From Paenibacillus sp. Root52 (lineage in GTDB: Bacteria; Bacillota; Bacilli; Paenibacillales; Paenibacillaceae), in assembly GCF_001426865.1 (NCBI RefSeq), contig NZ_LMFO01000001.1, positions 806,001 to 870,000 on the forward strand: a stretch of DNA of 64,000 nt, read 5' to 3'. Both the position numbers and the translations under genes were made by a program. Below the pieces are notes generated by a model. The model worked only from the letters and a program-made list of their open reading frames with translations. It did not search any database and was not told where the DNA came from. This document shows, in pieces, positions 42,702 through 53,079 of the stretch (positions are counted from its first letter, which is position 1; each line of letters starts with the position of its first letter).

Positions 42702-44222
42702 TCATTCGGGATTCGTGCTAAGCAAGCGTTCCTTATATTCCGTCGGACTAACGCCTGTATATTCCTTGAATACTTTGGAGAAATAATGCTGATCGCTGAA
42801 CGACAACAGCTCCGATAATTCTTTGAATTTCATGTCGGGTTGACTGGCCATCAATCTGCAAGCTTCCTTCATTCGAAGTTCGGTATAATATTGTACGAAA
42901 GTGCGTTGTGTGACCTGTTTAATGACCCTACTGATATATGAAGGGCTGACATGAAATTTCATTGAAATATCGCTAATGGATAACGAGGCATAACGATTGG
43001 TTTTAACGTATTCGTCAATCTGCTCGAACAGCAGCTCACCACTCTTCCGCCCTTGGGATTGCAGCATGTCGAAGCATTGAGCTGTCCATTCAAGTAGCTC
43101 ACGGCCAAAGTCCTCATACGTCTTCACTTCAAAACATTGTTTGGCTCTAAGCTCCAAAGCTAATCGCATGCCTGATCCTCGTTCCTCATAGAGATGTGCG
43201 AAGGTGTCCACCACGAGCGCTACAAAACGCTCAATCTCTGTCCAGTGTGCATTCTCCTCAGCCCATCGATTCATCAGTTCAGACAGCTTGAGCGCAAATG
43301 CTTCCTTCCGACAAGCTTGTATCATGTGTACAAAAGTAGATTCTAACAAGGAGTCCAAACAGCTTGTTTCCGATCTTGCCATCGAGACCGGATTTCCCGT
43401 ATCCAGCGCTAGCCCATGCTTTAATCGCTGCTGGGTCGTTAATATTGAAGTGATCCGGTAATAGAGTTCTGGTAACTGATCCACATCAGCGGATATCAGC
43501 TGTCCCCCAATGATTCCATCCAGCCCCTCTTCATACAGGTGCCGCCGTAATGATTCAAGACATTCATGCATGGAAGAATACCAATCCAGTGCTCCTCTGT
43601 TAGCCAAAATAATATATTGGTACGAAGTTTGTGTGAGTAGTACCCGGCATGGCTGAGCACGGAAAAATTCCGCTAAACTTCGCTCTAATGTCTCCGAAGT
43701 CCAACGATCCATTCCCAGACTGAAAGGTTGCTTGCGTAGAATGATTATCATATGAGAGTATAGCGGGAATTCCTCGCCAAACGTAAGTTCAGCATAACAT
43801 TCTGGGTCAACGATCTCTTGCAACTCTTGTAAGCTTCTGGATATGAGCCGATCAAGTTGCTCCACGATCCTTCCCATCACTTCCTCCAATGCCTCTCGCT
43901 CTATAGGTTTTAATAAATAGTCGAACACCTGCAAGTTCAATGCTTTGCGTGTATACTCAAAATCGCTGTAGCCGCTGATCAACACCACCTTGAGATAGGG
44001 GTTCGCAAGCTTGGCTTGCTCAATTAACGATAAGCCATCCATCTTAGGCATTCTGATATCCGTTAACAACAGATGAATCGGTTCCTGCCGAATGATCGCC
44101 AGTGCCTCCTCGCCGTTAGTTGCTGTAGCCGTCACTTGAAGCGGTAAATTCAATGTGTCGAGATGTGTTCTGATATTGCGCAATATCGGTTTACTATCCT
44201 CGACAATCATAACGTTATACAT
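42702..44222 (-). CDS. AraC-type response regulator (YesN-like)
   Basis: A 506-residue transcription factor. The receiver domain spans 1-120, with phospho-acceptor Asp55 in LLLTDIRMPKMDG and Lys in YLLKPIE. A long middle region of unknown fold spans about 130-395. Two AraC helix-turn-helix motifs lie at the C-terminus (about 405-500; LSISDISMKFHVSPSYISRVI and MKFKELSELLSFSDQHYFSKVF). It starts 19 bp after the sensor kinase gene, so they form one operon and presumably control the divergent ABC genes and the GH42 gene. Confidence 0.93.
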   Translation of the reverse strand: MYNVMIVEDSKPILRNIRTHLDTLNLPLQVTATATNGEEALAIIRQEPIHLLLTDIRMPKMDGLSLIEQAKLANPYLKVVLISGYSDFEYTRKALNLQVFDYLLKPIEREALEEVMGRIVEQLDRLISRSLQELQEIVDPECYAELTFGEEFPLYSHMIIILRKQPFSLGMDRWTSETLERSLAEFFRAQPCRVLLTQTSYQYIILANRGALDWYSSMHECLESLRRHLYEEGLDGIIGGQLISADVDQLPELYYRITSILTTQQRLKHGLALDTGNPVSMARSETSCLDSLLESTFVHMIQACRKEAFALKLSELMNRWAEENAHWTEIERFVALVVDTFAHLYEERGSGMRLALELRAKQCFEVKTYEDFGRELLEWTAQCFDMLQSQGRKSGELLFEQIDEYVKTNRYASLSISDISMKFHVSPSYISRVIKQVTQRTFVQYYTELRMKEACRLMASQPDMKFKELSELLSFSDQHYFSKVFKEYTGVSPTEYKERLLSTNPE

Positions 44223-44241
44223 TGGTGTCTGCCCTCCCCAT

Positions 44242-46011
44242 TTAATAAAAATCCTTGGTTAACGAGCCGATGATTTGAATCGTTGCTCCCTTTGCTCCAT
44301 GCCCTTGATTATTGAAAATATTAAAAAATAGCCGGTTGCTATACATCAGTTTGAGCCGATTAACGCTATTAACAATACCCATATTGCCGAGTCCGGTCTC
44401 TTGGTTATTCATCATGTTGGTTCCCGAGCGGGATTGCTGAATATTCGCGAGAATCTCTTGAATCTTCTCAGGCGTGAAGCCATCTCCATTGTCTCTGATC
44501 TCTAGCGCCCATAATCCGTTATATTGCTTCACCGTAATCTGGATATGCCATGGCGGAGATGTATGGCAAAAGGCATGTTCAATGCAATTCTCTACAAAAG
44601 GCTGGATGACCAGGCGTGGTAAACGGACTTCTTTCGCTAATAGATCCGCATCGATATTCCACTCCAGGTCGTCTTCATATTTTTGCTGAACCAGTGATAG
44701 ATAATGTCTTGTATGCTCAAGTTCTTCGGATAAGGTCACATGTGCGTAAGGAGAAGATACGATATAACGCAGGCTCTCTGAGAGATGTTTACACATATCC
44801 GACACCACCTTTGTTCTGCCCTCTTGAGCAGCAATGCTGATCAAATAAAGAACGTTATGGATAAAGTGTGGCGCTATTTGAGCCTGAAGTGCTGAATTTC
44901 TTGCTTTTACCTCTTCATGCAACGCTGTTTTCTCACGGTCAATCGATTGTTGTAGCCGTTCCATTAGATCCTGGAATGCTTCATTCAGCAACAGGAGATC
45001 ATTGTTTTTGGGCCGATCATCGACCTTTAAATTGAGATTGCTGTAATTGATACGCCAAATTTGACTGCGAAGTTTACGGATCGGAAGCAACAGGTTGCGA
45101 GTAGATAAGTAAATATAGACGAAAGAAATAAGCATTAATGCTGTAATCAACATAATTGAGATGGTCTGAACCTTCTGGATCGAGCCAAATACCGACTTGC
45201 TAGGCGTAACAATATATGTAACCCAACCGGTGCTAGCAGATGTGGAGTACGTGATGTAATTGTTACGTTCATCCACCTCCAGTCCCTCCTCCAATTGTGG
45301 CTTTGTCCATTGCATCGCTTTGGTTCCAAGCTCAATACCTGTCATCTGCTCCCCTTGCTGGTTCATGATATAAACTTCACCGGCTGAGATGCCTTCGGTA
45401 AAACTCTGAATCACCCTTTGATCCATCTGGATGCACAGATAACCGTAGACTTTACCATTCTGATCATTTACCGTCCGAACAAATGAGATCGTATCTCCTT
45501 GGCGGAGTAGAACAAAACCGCTTCCTACCCACCCTCGTCCAACCTTACTATCTCCCAGCAATGTGTGAATAGATACTGGCGGTTGACCTGAACCTAAGTA
45601 TGACGTAAGAAGTATACCTTGCTTGTCATATATGGACATGTCCTTAATATTCATACTCGGCCCAATCGCTTGAAAAATAATATCTTTAAGCTTCCGAATT
45701 TGTTTCAGCCGCTCGTAATCACTATGTGCAGAAGAACTCTTGTCCATCGTGGCAAAGATGTCTTTGCTGGACAAGATCCGCTGCGAGAGCTGATTCTGTT
45801 GATCCATGTATAGATCTACTTGTTCTCTCACTTTAGTCGTAGTCACCAGTGTATCCTGGACTGTTTTTTGTTTCAGCGGGCGAATGACAACGACATTAAC
45901 ATATACAAGAAAACAACATAGAACAAACAAAAGTAATGCCAAAAAAGTTAGAAAAACCTTGGTTTGCAAACTGAATTGCGTGGATCTATGTATGAATTTT
46001 GTCATTTTCAT
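44242..46011 (-). CDS. Sensor histidine kinase (YesM-like)
   Basis: A 589-residue membrane kinase with helices at about 20-43 and 283-302 enclosing a large extracellular dCache-like sensor region. A HAMP linker (about 303-360), the His_kinase domain with His382 in IAPHFIHNVLYL, and HATPase_c (EIRDNGDGF, GLGNMGIVNSVNRL) follow. ATG 46011 follows AGGAG. It is the partner of the YesN-like regulator just downstream. The signal is probably a sugar, perhaps through the solute-binding protein encoded divergently 200 bp away. Confidence 0.93.
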   Translation of the reverse strand: MKMTKFIHRSTQFSLQTKVFLTFLALLLFVLCCFLVYVNVVVIRPLKQKTVQDTLVTTTKVREQVDLYMDQQNQLSQRILSSKDIFATMDKSSSAHSDYERLKQIRKLKDIIFQAIGPSMNIKDMSIYDKQGILLTSYLGSGQPPVSIHTLLGDSKVGRGWVGSGFVLLRQGDTISFVRTVNDQNGKVYGYLCIQMDQRVIQSFTEGISAGEVYIMNQQGEQMTGIELGTKAMQWTKPQLEEGLEVDERNNYITYSTSASTGWVTYIVTPSKSVFGSIQKVQTISIMLITALMLISFVYIYLSTRNLLLPIRKLRSQIWRINYSNLNLKVDDRPKNNDLLLLNEAFQDLMERLQQSIDREKTALHEEVKARNSALQAQIAPHFIHNVLYLISIAAQEGRTKVVSDMCKHLSESLRYIVSSPYAHVTLSEELEHTRHYLSLVQQKYEDDLEWNIDADLLAKEVRLPRLVIQPFVENCIEHAFCHTSPPWHIQITVKQYNGLWALEIRDNGDGFTPEKIQEILANIQQSRSGTNMMNNQETGLGNMGIVNSVNRLKLMYSNRLFFNIFNNQGHGAKGATIQIIGSLTKDFY

Positions 46012-46211
46012 TGCGATTCTCCTTTCACATCTAGATGTCCCTTCATTCGTTCACGCTTAACTGTATCATGGGATTATATGAAATGATAGCGATTTCAAGT
46101 TCAGGATATTACACATCAACCTTCAAGCACAGACATGTACCTGGGGGAAGGAAAAATTTATAATCGGGGATGTAAACGGATTCAATCATAAGTAATCGAG
46201 GGGGATTTACA
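46012..46211. promoter_or_regulatory. Divergent control region between kinase and sugar ABC genes
   Basis: A 200-bp region carrying promoters in both directions and the likely binding site of the YesN-like regulator. The right end holds GAGGGGGA ahead of the TTG start of the solute-binding protein. No exact operator was identified. Confidence 0.45.
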
Positions 46212-47522
46212 TTGAAGATACTTAAACGAAAAAAGATCGCTACGGTGATGCTGGCTAGTTTACTAACCATCTCATTAACCGCTTGTGGAGCTGGTGATTC
46301 CAGCACGGGAAGTTCGTCGGGTGGGGACAATAAAGCAAAGGTCACACTGGAATTAGCCATTTCCAAGAGCTCTCAGGATTCAGCTTTTATCCAACAAGAT
46401 ATCCTTGATGAGTTCGAGAAACAGACGAATGTACGCGTCAATCTACAATTAATCCCTGCAGAGCAGACAACTACTGTGCTTCAGACAAAGCTTGCGGTAG
46501 ACGAAACGCCTGATATCATCCAATACAATCTAGCCAGTGCAGTGACCGATCTCAATCTTGAACGCAATTTCGAGGTTCTCGATGACGAGCCATGGGCGAG
46601 CCGTATTGTAAATAAGGATGTACTTTCGGCTGGTGGTCATATCTACAGCTTCCATGTCAGCCAAGATACGGGGATGCAAGGCGTCGTTTATAATAAACAG
46701 ATTTTTGAAGAACTTGGTATAACAATCCCAACCACCTATGAGCAGTTTCTCGCGGTCTGCGAAAAAATCAAAGCTAGCGGCATTACACCTGTATTCATGC
46801 CGTACAAGGATGCTTGGGCTGCCAACATCTGGCCTGCTGCCGCTTTTGCTGATTTTGTAACGAAGAATGAACCGACCTTTTTTGATGACCTGAATAGCAA
46901 CAAGAAGAAGTGGTCTGACATTCCAGAATTCAAAACCTTCTTGGAACAGCAGTACGAAGTGTACACCAAGGGGTACACCAACACCGATGTGCTCAGCGAC
47001 AGCTATGATATGGCCGTGGGTAAATTCCTGAACAAAGAAGTGGCTATGATGTTTATGGGCGATTGGTTGATTGAAGGCGTTGCTGAGCAGGATCCAAGTA
47101 TGGAGCTGGGTGTATTCCCGATTCCATCGACCGAGGACGCAAGTCTAGGGGCAAGTCCACTGGGCGGACAATTATTTATTCCGAAGAAATCCAAACATCT
47201 GGAAGAGGCTAAACAGTTCCTCGACTTTATCGCTTCCAAAGATGTAGCTCAACAGATCGTAGATTCCAAAGGCTATGTATCAAACTTCAATGATGTGACA
47301 ACACCGGAACTGCCGGCATACAAGCAAGATATTGTAGACAACTATATTACGCCGAAGAAAACAGTTCTGACGACAGATGCATACATGTTAGTGGATCGCA
47401 GCGAACTGTACCGTTTGTTGCAGGATCAATTCGCAGGTGGCTTAACGCCGGAAGAAGTACTTAAATCGTGGGATGAGAAATTCAGCCAATTGATGCAGGA
47501 TAAAGGTGTAGCTGGATTCTAA
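46212..47522 (+). CDS. Sugar ABC transporter solute-binding lipoprotein
   Basis: A 436-residue lipoprotein of the extracellular solute-binding family 1. The signal ends in lipobox LTAC (lipidated Cys25), followed by a Ser/Gly-rich linker. The mature part has the two-lobe pattern (KVTLELAIS, DEFEKQTNVRVNLQLIP, TPDIIQYN, GQLFIPKKSKHLEEAKQFLDF). TTG 46212 follows GAGGGGGA. It is the first gene of a three-gene importer operon, with no ATPase in the window; such carbohydrate systems normally share the MsmX-type ATPase encoded elsewhere. The probable ligand is a galacto-oligosaccharide, judging from the GH42 neighbour. Confidence 0.93.
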   Translation: MKILKRKKIATVMLASLLTISLTACGAGDSSTGSSSGGDNKAKVTLELAISKSSQDSAFIQQDILDEFEKQTNVRVNLQLIPAEQTTTVLQTKLAVDETPDIIQYNLASAVTDLNLERNFEVLDDEPWASRIVNKDVLSAGGHIYSFHVSQDTGMQGVVYNKQIFEELGITIPTTYEQFLAVCEKIKASGITPVFMPYKDAWAANIWPAAAFADFVTKNEPTFFDDLNSNKKKWSDIPEFKTFLEQQYEVYTKGYTNTDVLSDSYDMAVGKFLNKEVAMMFMGDWLIEGVAEQDPSMELGVFPIPSTEDASLGASPLGGQLFIPKKSKHLEEAKQFLDFIASKDVAQQIVDSKGYVSNFNDVTTPELPAYKQDIVDNYITPKKTVLTTDAYMLVDRSELYRLLQDQFAGGLTPEEVLKSWDEKFSQLMQDKGVAGF

Positions 47523-47615
47523 GAAATACACCATTGTTGAAATATAAGGCAGTATGACAGGGTCGTATGAAACCGATTAGAGGTTATGCTGCCTGGCTAT
47601 AACGGAGCGTGAGAT

Positions 47616-48488
47616 ATGAAAAGAACCAAAAATTTATATTCGTACTACATGATATTTCCCGCACTGATCATCTACTCTATCTTTTTCGTTGTACCTGCCA
47701 TTGCGGGCTTCTATTATTCCTTCACAGACTGGCGGTTGGATCGATTAGAGCTGACTTTCATCGGCTGGGATAACTTCAAGAAAATTTTCTCTGACAAAAC
47801 GCTTATACTGGCACTGCAAAATACGGCGATCTTCGCCATTGTTACCGTGGTCGGCAAAAACGTTATTGGTTTGTTGCTCGCAGTAGGCCTTAATATGCGA
47901 CTGCGAACCAAAAATCTGCTACGTGCCATCTTCTACTCGCCTTCCATACTCAGCATACTTGTAATCAGCATTCTGTTTACCCCTATGCTTCGCACCGAAG
48001 GTACAATTAATCAGCTGCTAGAAGCTGTCGGTTTGCACTCCTTAAGCCAAGCATGGTTAACGAATCCATCCATTGTTATCTGGACCATTGCTATTGTGTC
48101 GATCTGGCAGAGCGCTGGATTTCAGATGGCCATCTATCTGGCTGGTCTACAGTCTATCTCGCAGGAATATTACGAGGCAGCCAAGATTGATGGAGCCAGC
48201 TCATGGAGAAGTTTTTTCAAAATTACACTCCCTCTTCTCCTGCCAGCGATTAACATTAACCTAATGTTGACATTAATTGGTGGTCTGAAAGTGTTCTCCG
48301 AAGTATACGTCATGACAGGCGGCGGGCCAGGTAATGCATCACAGGTTGTAGGTACGATCATTCTGCGTTCCTTCGGTGAAGGTAACTGGGGTCTGGGTAC
48401 CGCAGTGAATACACTGCTGTTCGTGGTTGTTACCATTATCGCTATACCGCTATTGATTTTCATGCGGCGTAAGGAGGTTACGGAATAA
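47616..48488 (+). CDS. Sugar ABC transporter permease (MalF/UgpA type)
   Basis: A 290-residue inner-membrane permease with six helices. The EAA loop that docks the ATPase is EYYEAAKIDGASSWRSFFKITLPLL. It begins with a short cytoplasmic leader and YMIFPALIIYSIFFVVPAIAGFYYSFTDW. ATG follows GGAGCG. It lies 93 bp after the solute-binding protein gene and 1 bp before the second permease gene. It forms a heterodimer with the next protein. Confidence 0.95.
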   Translation: MKRTKNLYSYYMIFPALIIYSIFFVVPAIAGFYYSFTDWRLDRLELTFIGWDNFKKIFSDKTLILALQNTAIFAIVTVVGKNVIGLLLAVGLNMRLRTKNLLRAIFYSPSILSILVISILFTPMLRTEGTINQLLEAVGLHSLSQAWLTNPSIVIWTIAIVSIWQSAGFQMAIYLAGLQSISQEYYEAAKIDGASSWRSFFKITLPLLLPAININLMLTLIGGLKVFSEVYVMTGGGPGNASQVVGTIILRSFGEGNWGLGTAVNTLLFVVVTIIAIPLLIFMRRKEVTE

Positions 48489-48489
48489 A

Positions 48490-49320
48490 ATGGGCTATAC
48501 ACGCAAACTTGCCATCCGCAATTATATCGTGGAAGGGTTCCTCATTCTGGCCTCACTCATCGTATTGTTGCCGCTTGTCATTCTGATCCTAGGATCATTC
48601 AAAACCAGCGCTGAAGTGCTCAGCTTCTCTCTACATTTACCTGACACCTGGCAGTTCTCGAACTATGTTCGAGTCTTCCAAGAAGGCGGTCTATCACGGG
48701 CATTTCTTAACAGTATCTGGATTACAGGTATATCGTCTATCATCAACATCGTTGCCTCTTCAGCAGCAGCATTCATTCTAGCACGTCGGGAAACGAAATT
48801 ATCAGGCACGCTCTATATGTATTTCTTCATGGGTCTGATTGCACCGATGTCGATCATTACAACCATTCGAGTGGTGCAGGGCTTAGGCTTCTATGGCAGT
48901 ATCACAAGCGTTATTCTCATCTATGCTGCTTTAAATACAGCCTTTAGTGTGTTCTTGTACAGTGGCTTTATCAAAACAATTCCAAGGGCGCTGGACGAGG
49001 TCGCTTTTCTAGAAGGCGCAAGTGTGTTCGGTGTGTTCTTCCGCATCGTCACGCCGCTAATCCTACCTGTTAATGCTACGGTTGCTATTATGGTGTTTAT
49101 GTCGGTGTGGAATGATATTACCATTCCTGTATACTTCCTGACAGACAGCTCGACGTGGACGATGCCGCTGTCGATTTATAACTTCTATGGCAAGTACAGC
49201 CGAGATTGGAATTTAATTTTTGCTAATCTTGTGCTTACGTCACTGCCCGTGTTTATATTGTATCTATTTGGCCAGAAATATATTGTCAGCGGATTGACGG
49301 CTGGTGCAGTTAAAGGTTGA
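48490..49320 (+). CDS. Sugar ABC transporter permease (MalG/UgpE type)
   Basis: A 276-residue permease with six helices and the EAA loop ALDEVAFLEGASVFGVFFRIVTPLI. The C-terminus GQKYIVSGLTAGAVKG is typical of MalG-type subunits. ATG lies just after the preceding stop, with GGAGG inside the 3' end of that gene. It completes the importer; a terminator follows. Confidence 0.95.
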   Translation: MGYTRKLAIRNYIVEGFLILASLIVLLPLVILILGSFKTSAEVLSFSLHLPDTWQFSNYVRVFQEGGLSRAFLNSIWITGISSIINIVASSAAAFILARRETKLSGTLYMYFFMGLIAPMSIITTIRVVQGLGFYGSITSVILIYAALNTAFSVFLYSGFIKTIPRALDEVAFLEGASVFGVFFRIVTPLILPVNATVAIMVFMSVWNDITIPVYFLTDSSTWTMPLSIYNFYGKYSRDWNLIFANLVLTSLPVFILYLFGQKYIVSGLTAGAVKG

Positions 49321-49376
49321 CCTCAACGTCATTTGAATCGAGACTAATTTATCATTCAATCTTGAGTAGATTATGG

Positions 49377-49408
49377 AGAGACCATGAATCAGTTCATGGT
49401 CTCTATTA
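49377..49408. terminator. Terminator between convergent genes
   Basis: A perfect 12-bp stem (AGAGACCATGAA with its complement) and a 4-nt loop. The tail is modest on the plus strand. Confidence 0.8.
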
Positions 49409-49687
49409 GTCTATATTCTCGATCCCCCATTCACCATCTGGATTCTTCGTGAAAAAGTACGTGATTCCTGTGTTGTCGACACGTCCATCCGGATCTTTCT
49501 GAGCAAATCGTACACCTACCCGGATCTGTTCGCGCTGATTGATGTTTACTTTCTCAAGGATATCTAGATCGTAAAACATAAATTCTCGCCCTTCTTCACT
49601 ATCGCTTGTGTAGTAGAAATAATACTTATTGGTTGCTGCAGATTCCTTATTCAGGTTCTCCTTAAATTTCTCTGGGTTATTCTCCAC
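49406..49687 (-). pseudogene. Fragment of a small exported-protein gene
   Basis: A 93-codon frame opening with GTG directly after an in-frame TAA and without a ribosome site. The protein part EKVNINQREQIRVGVRFAQKDPDGRVDNTGITYFFTKNPDGEWGIEN looks like the C-terminal domain of a secreted or membrane-anchored protein whose signal region is missing. Probably a decayed gene; a real short gene from an internal start is possible. Confidence 0.4.
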
Positions 49688-49866
49688 TTACACAGATAGA
49701 TAAAATACCACGGGAAAGTTTCTTCATATAATGAGGTTCTCCTTGTACGTTTGGGTTAATAATGCGTGTCATATCTCGTCCCTACAAGTAATAAACGCAT
49801 TAAATTACAGCATAGTTACACGAACTGCTCCAAACGACCATATTTATTCAGTCTGTACAAGTTCAA

Positions 49867-50505
49867 TCATTGCGATCTGGCATATTGTAAGATCGCCTCC
49901 GCTGCACGAACACGTATGTTGATATCCTCACTGTCTAAAGCTTGTCTCATCACATGCAGGGCAGCATCAATTGTAGCTTTATCGACCTTCGTAGCTGGAG
50001 AATTCTTCCCTTCCGTTCCTTCCGTTGGTTCATTCATACCTGTGAGATAACGATCTAACTGTGCTTGTGATACTGGATGTTCAAATTTAGCCAGTGTACC
50101 AGTCTGATGAATTAAAGCTTGTACTTTGTCGTTTAAATCCTCCAAGGGTATCCTTCCCAGCCAGGTAACACCTCGCCGATGGCATATGAAGTCTTCTTCT
50201 ATTCCTAAGGAATCATCGTAGTAATAATCGCCCAGATCTCCTACATACGCCCACTCATCATCCTTGATAACGACGTAGTCCCCGTCCTGCATAGTATGTA
50301 CAAACGCATCAAAATCCTTCATCACACCTGCTAGCTCTGTTTCTTCTAACTTGTAATGTCCCCTCAACCGCTCATTCCATTCCTCTGGTAACATCTCTTC
50401 CAAATTTCCTGTTCCAGGCCATGTCATACCAATAAAGTTATCCTCTAAAAATGAAGCTACATAACTCATTCCCCTTATGGAGGATTGGATGTAAAATAAG
50501 TTCAT
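49867..50505 (-). CDS. Hypothetical protein with possible PUA/EVE-like domain
   Basis: A 212-residue cytoplasmic acidic protein; ATG 50505 follows AGGAGG. Residues 70-140 (MQDGDYVVIKDDEWAYVGDLGDYYYDD, HRRGVTWLGRIPLEDL) resemble the ligand-binding beta-barrels found in EVE, PUA and restriction-type sensor domains. The C-terminus (about 170-212) is helical with a HEAT-like stretch INIRVRAAEAILQYA. I do not recognise a characterised family. It stands alone. Confidence 0.6.
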   Translation of the reverse strand: MNLFYIQSSIRGMSYVASFLEDNFIGMTWPGTGNLEEMLPEEWNERLRGHYKLEETELAGVMKDFDAFVHTMQDGDYVVIKDDEWAYVGDLGDYYYDDSLGIEEDFICHRRGVTWLGRIPLEDLNDKVQALIHQTGTLAKFEHPVSQAQLDRYLTGMNEPTEGTEGKNSPATKVDKATIDAALHVMRQALDSEDINIRVRAAEAILQYARSQ

Positions 50506-50543
50506 CTGATTTGCGCCTCCTATCCTTCATTATGTTATCTTCA

Positions 50544-50580
50544 TATTAAAAAACCTTCAAGAGCAATGTCTTGAAGGTTT
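50544..50580 (-). terminator. Terminator after amino-acid ABC ATPase gene
   Basis: A perfect 12-bp stem (AAACCTTCAAGA with its complement) and 6-nt loop, followed on the minus strand by TTTTTTAATA. Confidence 0.92.
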
Positions 50581-50622
50581 AGCATTATCATAATCAAAAG
50601 CGGACTTTTTGAACAACCTCTA

Positions 50623-51351
50623 TTAGAGCACTTTTTCCAAGAAGCTAATTGTACGTTCATTCTTAGGATTCCCAAACACTTCTTCAGGGCTTCCTTCTTC
50701 TACGATGTAACCACCATCCATGAAGATCACCCGATCGGCTACTTCACGTGCGAATCCCATCTCATGCGTAACGATCATCATCGTCATACCTTCACGAGCG
50801 AGATCCTTCATTACACCAAGTACCTCACCAACCATCTCAGGGTCAAGCGCCGAAGTTGGTTCATCGAACAACATCACATCTGGCGTCATAGCAAGCGCAC
50901 GAGCAATTGCCACACGTTGCTTCTGACCTCCAGATAGCTGGCTCGGGAAGCTGTTCGCTTTATCAGATAAACCTACACGGTCTAATAATTTAAGAGCAGT
51001 TTCGCGTGCCTGAGCTTCATTTAACAAACCAAGTTCTTTTGGTGCAAATGAAATGTTTTTCAGTACATTAAAGTGAGGGAACAAGTTAAAGTGCTGAAAT
51101 ACCATACCGATATTTTCACGCGCCTTATTAATGTTTGTTTTGGAATCATTGAGATCCTGATCATCCACAATCACTCGACCCTCAGTTATTTCTTCTAGCT
51201 GGTTAATGCAACGCAAAAACGTACTTTTACCTGATCCAGAGGGGCCAATGACGCATACCACTTCACCCTCATTGACGGACATATCAATTCCTTTCAGAAC
51301 ATGATTCGTTCCGAAGCTTTTCTTCAATCCTTCAACTCTAATTTTACCCAC
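50623..51351 (-). CDS. Polar amino-acid ABC transporter ATP-binding protein (GlnQ-like)
   Basis: A 242-residue ATPase. Walker A is GPSGSGKST, the Q-loop is in [15 protein letters not shown], the signature is LSGGQKQR, Walker B is [13 protein letters not shown] and the H-loop is IVTHEM. This is the GlnQ/ArtM/HisP type. The GTG start overlaps the end of the receptor-permease gene by 8 bp, so the two products are made together. It powers amino-acid import; glutamine or arginine are the usual ligands for this subgroup. Confidence 0.96.
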   Translation of the reverse strand: MGKIRVEGLKKSFGTNHVLKGIDMSVNEGEVVCVIGPSGSGKSTFLRCINQLEEITEGRVIVDDQDLNDSKTNINKARENIGMVFQHFNLFPHFNVLKNISFAPKELGLLNEAQARETALKLLDRVGLSDKANSFPSQLSGGQKQRVAIARALAMTPDVMLFDEPTSALDPEMVGEVLGVMKDLAREGMTMMIVTHEMGFAREVADRVIFMDGGYIVEEGSPEEVFGNPKNERTISFLEKVL

Positions 51352-52795
51352 GGCGAACCCTCACCTCCAGATAGTCAGCAACTTTGGTCAATGTGATAAT
51401 AACAATCAGATACATAACCGCAACCGTTAACCAGATATCAAAAGAGGTAAACGTTCTAGCGATAACAATCTTGCCCGACTGAGTCAATTCAACAAGACCG
51501 ATAACAGACAAGATCGACGTATCTTTCAATGTGATTACCATCTGGTTGATAAATGAAGGAATCATCACTCGAATTGCTTGTGGAATAACAATCTTCATCA
51601 TTGCCTTACGATAAGGCAGGCCTAATGAACGAGCTGCTTCCAGCTGTCCTGGATCAATTGATTGAATCCCGCCCCGAATAATTTCGGTTACGTAAGCTCC
51701 TGCGTTCAAACTAAGTGTTAGGATGGCTGCGAGGAACAGTGGCATCGTAAAGCCGAATGCTTGCGGAATCCCGAAGTAAATAAAGAAAGCCAGAACAATC
51801 AATGGAATACCACGGAACACGTCAACAAAAACGGTCGCAATTCCACGAAGGATCTTATTCTGTCCTACCTTCATAAATCCAAAGATCAGACCAATGATAA
51901 AGGCAAAGAACAGAGATACAATTGTGTACAGCAATGTATTACCTAACCCTTTAAACAGAGCTGGCAGTGAATTCTGAACATTCTCCCACCGGCTTGTTTC
52001 TCCAGCAGTTGGAGCATTGTCACCAACATATTTCTCCAGAATTTGATCATACTCACCACTTGCTTTAATGTTCACGAGTCCTGCATCAAACATCTGAAGC
52101 AATTCTTGATTCTTCCCCTTACTTACCGCAAATCCGTAAGAGTCTCCTTCTTCTTTCTTGGTTACAATTTTCAATCCATTATTTTGTTTAACCCCATAAG
52201 CAAGAACAGGCTGATCCTCGAAACATGCGATAGAATTACCTGTTATTACGTCCAGATACATCTGTGCAGAGTCCTCAAAAGGTACGATGGTAAATCCATA
52301 CTCGGAGGCGATGGATTCAGCAAAGTTATATCCAGCCGTTCCCGTTTTTACAGCAACCTTTTGTCCTCGGAGATCTTCATAACTTTTCACTGTATCGTTA
52401 TTCGCGCTAATTCCCATAACGACACCTGATGGATAATAAGCTTCCGAAAAATCAAATACTTTCTTTCTTTCGTCCGTAATGCTCATCCCTGCGATGACGC
52501 CATCAACTTGATTCGACTCAAGCGCTTGAACGGCTGCGTTAAATCCGAGAGCCTTGATCTCGTACTTGAAATTCTGATCCTTGGCAATGGCGGCCATTAG
52601 ATCCATATCAATACCTACAAAATTACCATTCGCATCCTGGAATTCAAATGGGGCAAATGTAATGTCTGTACCGATGACATAAGTTTTGCCTGAATTCGCT
52701 TCTGTTGCGGATGCTCCCCCTGCCCATCCAGATAACCCTGTCACTAGGAGCAAAACCAGGGTAAGTACAAAAAATGAGACCTTCGTTGTTTTCAT
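51344..52795 (-). CDS. Amino-acid ABC transporter receptor-permease fusion
   Basis: A 483-residue fusion. ATG 52795 ([10 protein letters not shown]) follows AGAGGAGGA; the longer frame is rejected. There is a signal peptide (about 7-27), then a type 3 solute-binding domain (about 35-255; [22 protein letters not shown]-like [15 protein letters not shown]), then a permease with about five helices (about 275-480; EAA loop [24 protein letters not shown]). This arrangement, known from GlnP of lactic acid bacteria, tethers the receptor to the channel. With the downstream ATPase it forms a complete importer from two genes. Confidence 0.94.
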   Translation of the reverse strand: MKTTKVSFFVLTLVLLLVTGLSGWAGGASATEANSGKTYVIGTDITFAPFEFQDANGNFVGIDMDLMAAIAKDQNFKYEIKALGFNAAVQALESNQVDGVIAGMSITDERKKVFDFSEAYYPSGVVMGISANNDTVKSYEDLRGQKVAVKTGTAGYNFAESIASEYGFTIVPFEDSAQMYLDVITGNSIACFEDQPVLAYGVKQNNGLKIVTKKEEGDSYGFAVSKGKNQELLQMFDAGLVNIKASGEYDQILEKYVGDNAPTAGETSRWENVQNSLPALFKGLGNTLLYTIVSLFFAFIIGLIFGFMKVGQNKILRGIATVFVDVFRGIPLIVLAFFIYFGIPQAFGFTMPLFLAAILTLSLNAGAYVTEIIRGGIQSIDPGQLEAARSLGLPYRKAMMKIVIPQAIRVMIPSFINQMVITLKDTSILSVIGLVELTQSGKIVIARTFTSFDIWLTVAVMYLIVIITLTKVADYLEVRVRRG

Positions 52796-53079
52796 ATGTC
52801 CTCCTCTTCTCGGTCTCCTCCGAATCATCTTTAGTATTCATTGGAGTTGGTGTCAGTGTTACACTTTTTTTGTCAGACATATTGCCCATTATACATATTA
52901 TTTTATATTGAGAAAATAAAATTTTAAGTATTTATTGTTTTCTAAAGCTGATCGTATGTTAACAACTGCATTTCTACATCATGGCTGACCAAATGGTTCA
53001 AGTAAAGTTAATCTGACCTATATGAAGGCTTCATATACAGGGAACAATAAGGCTTACGATTAGAATGGTTCAGCGTAGG

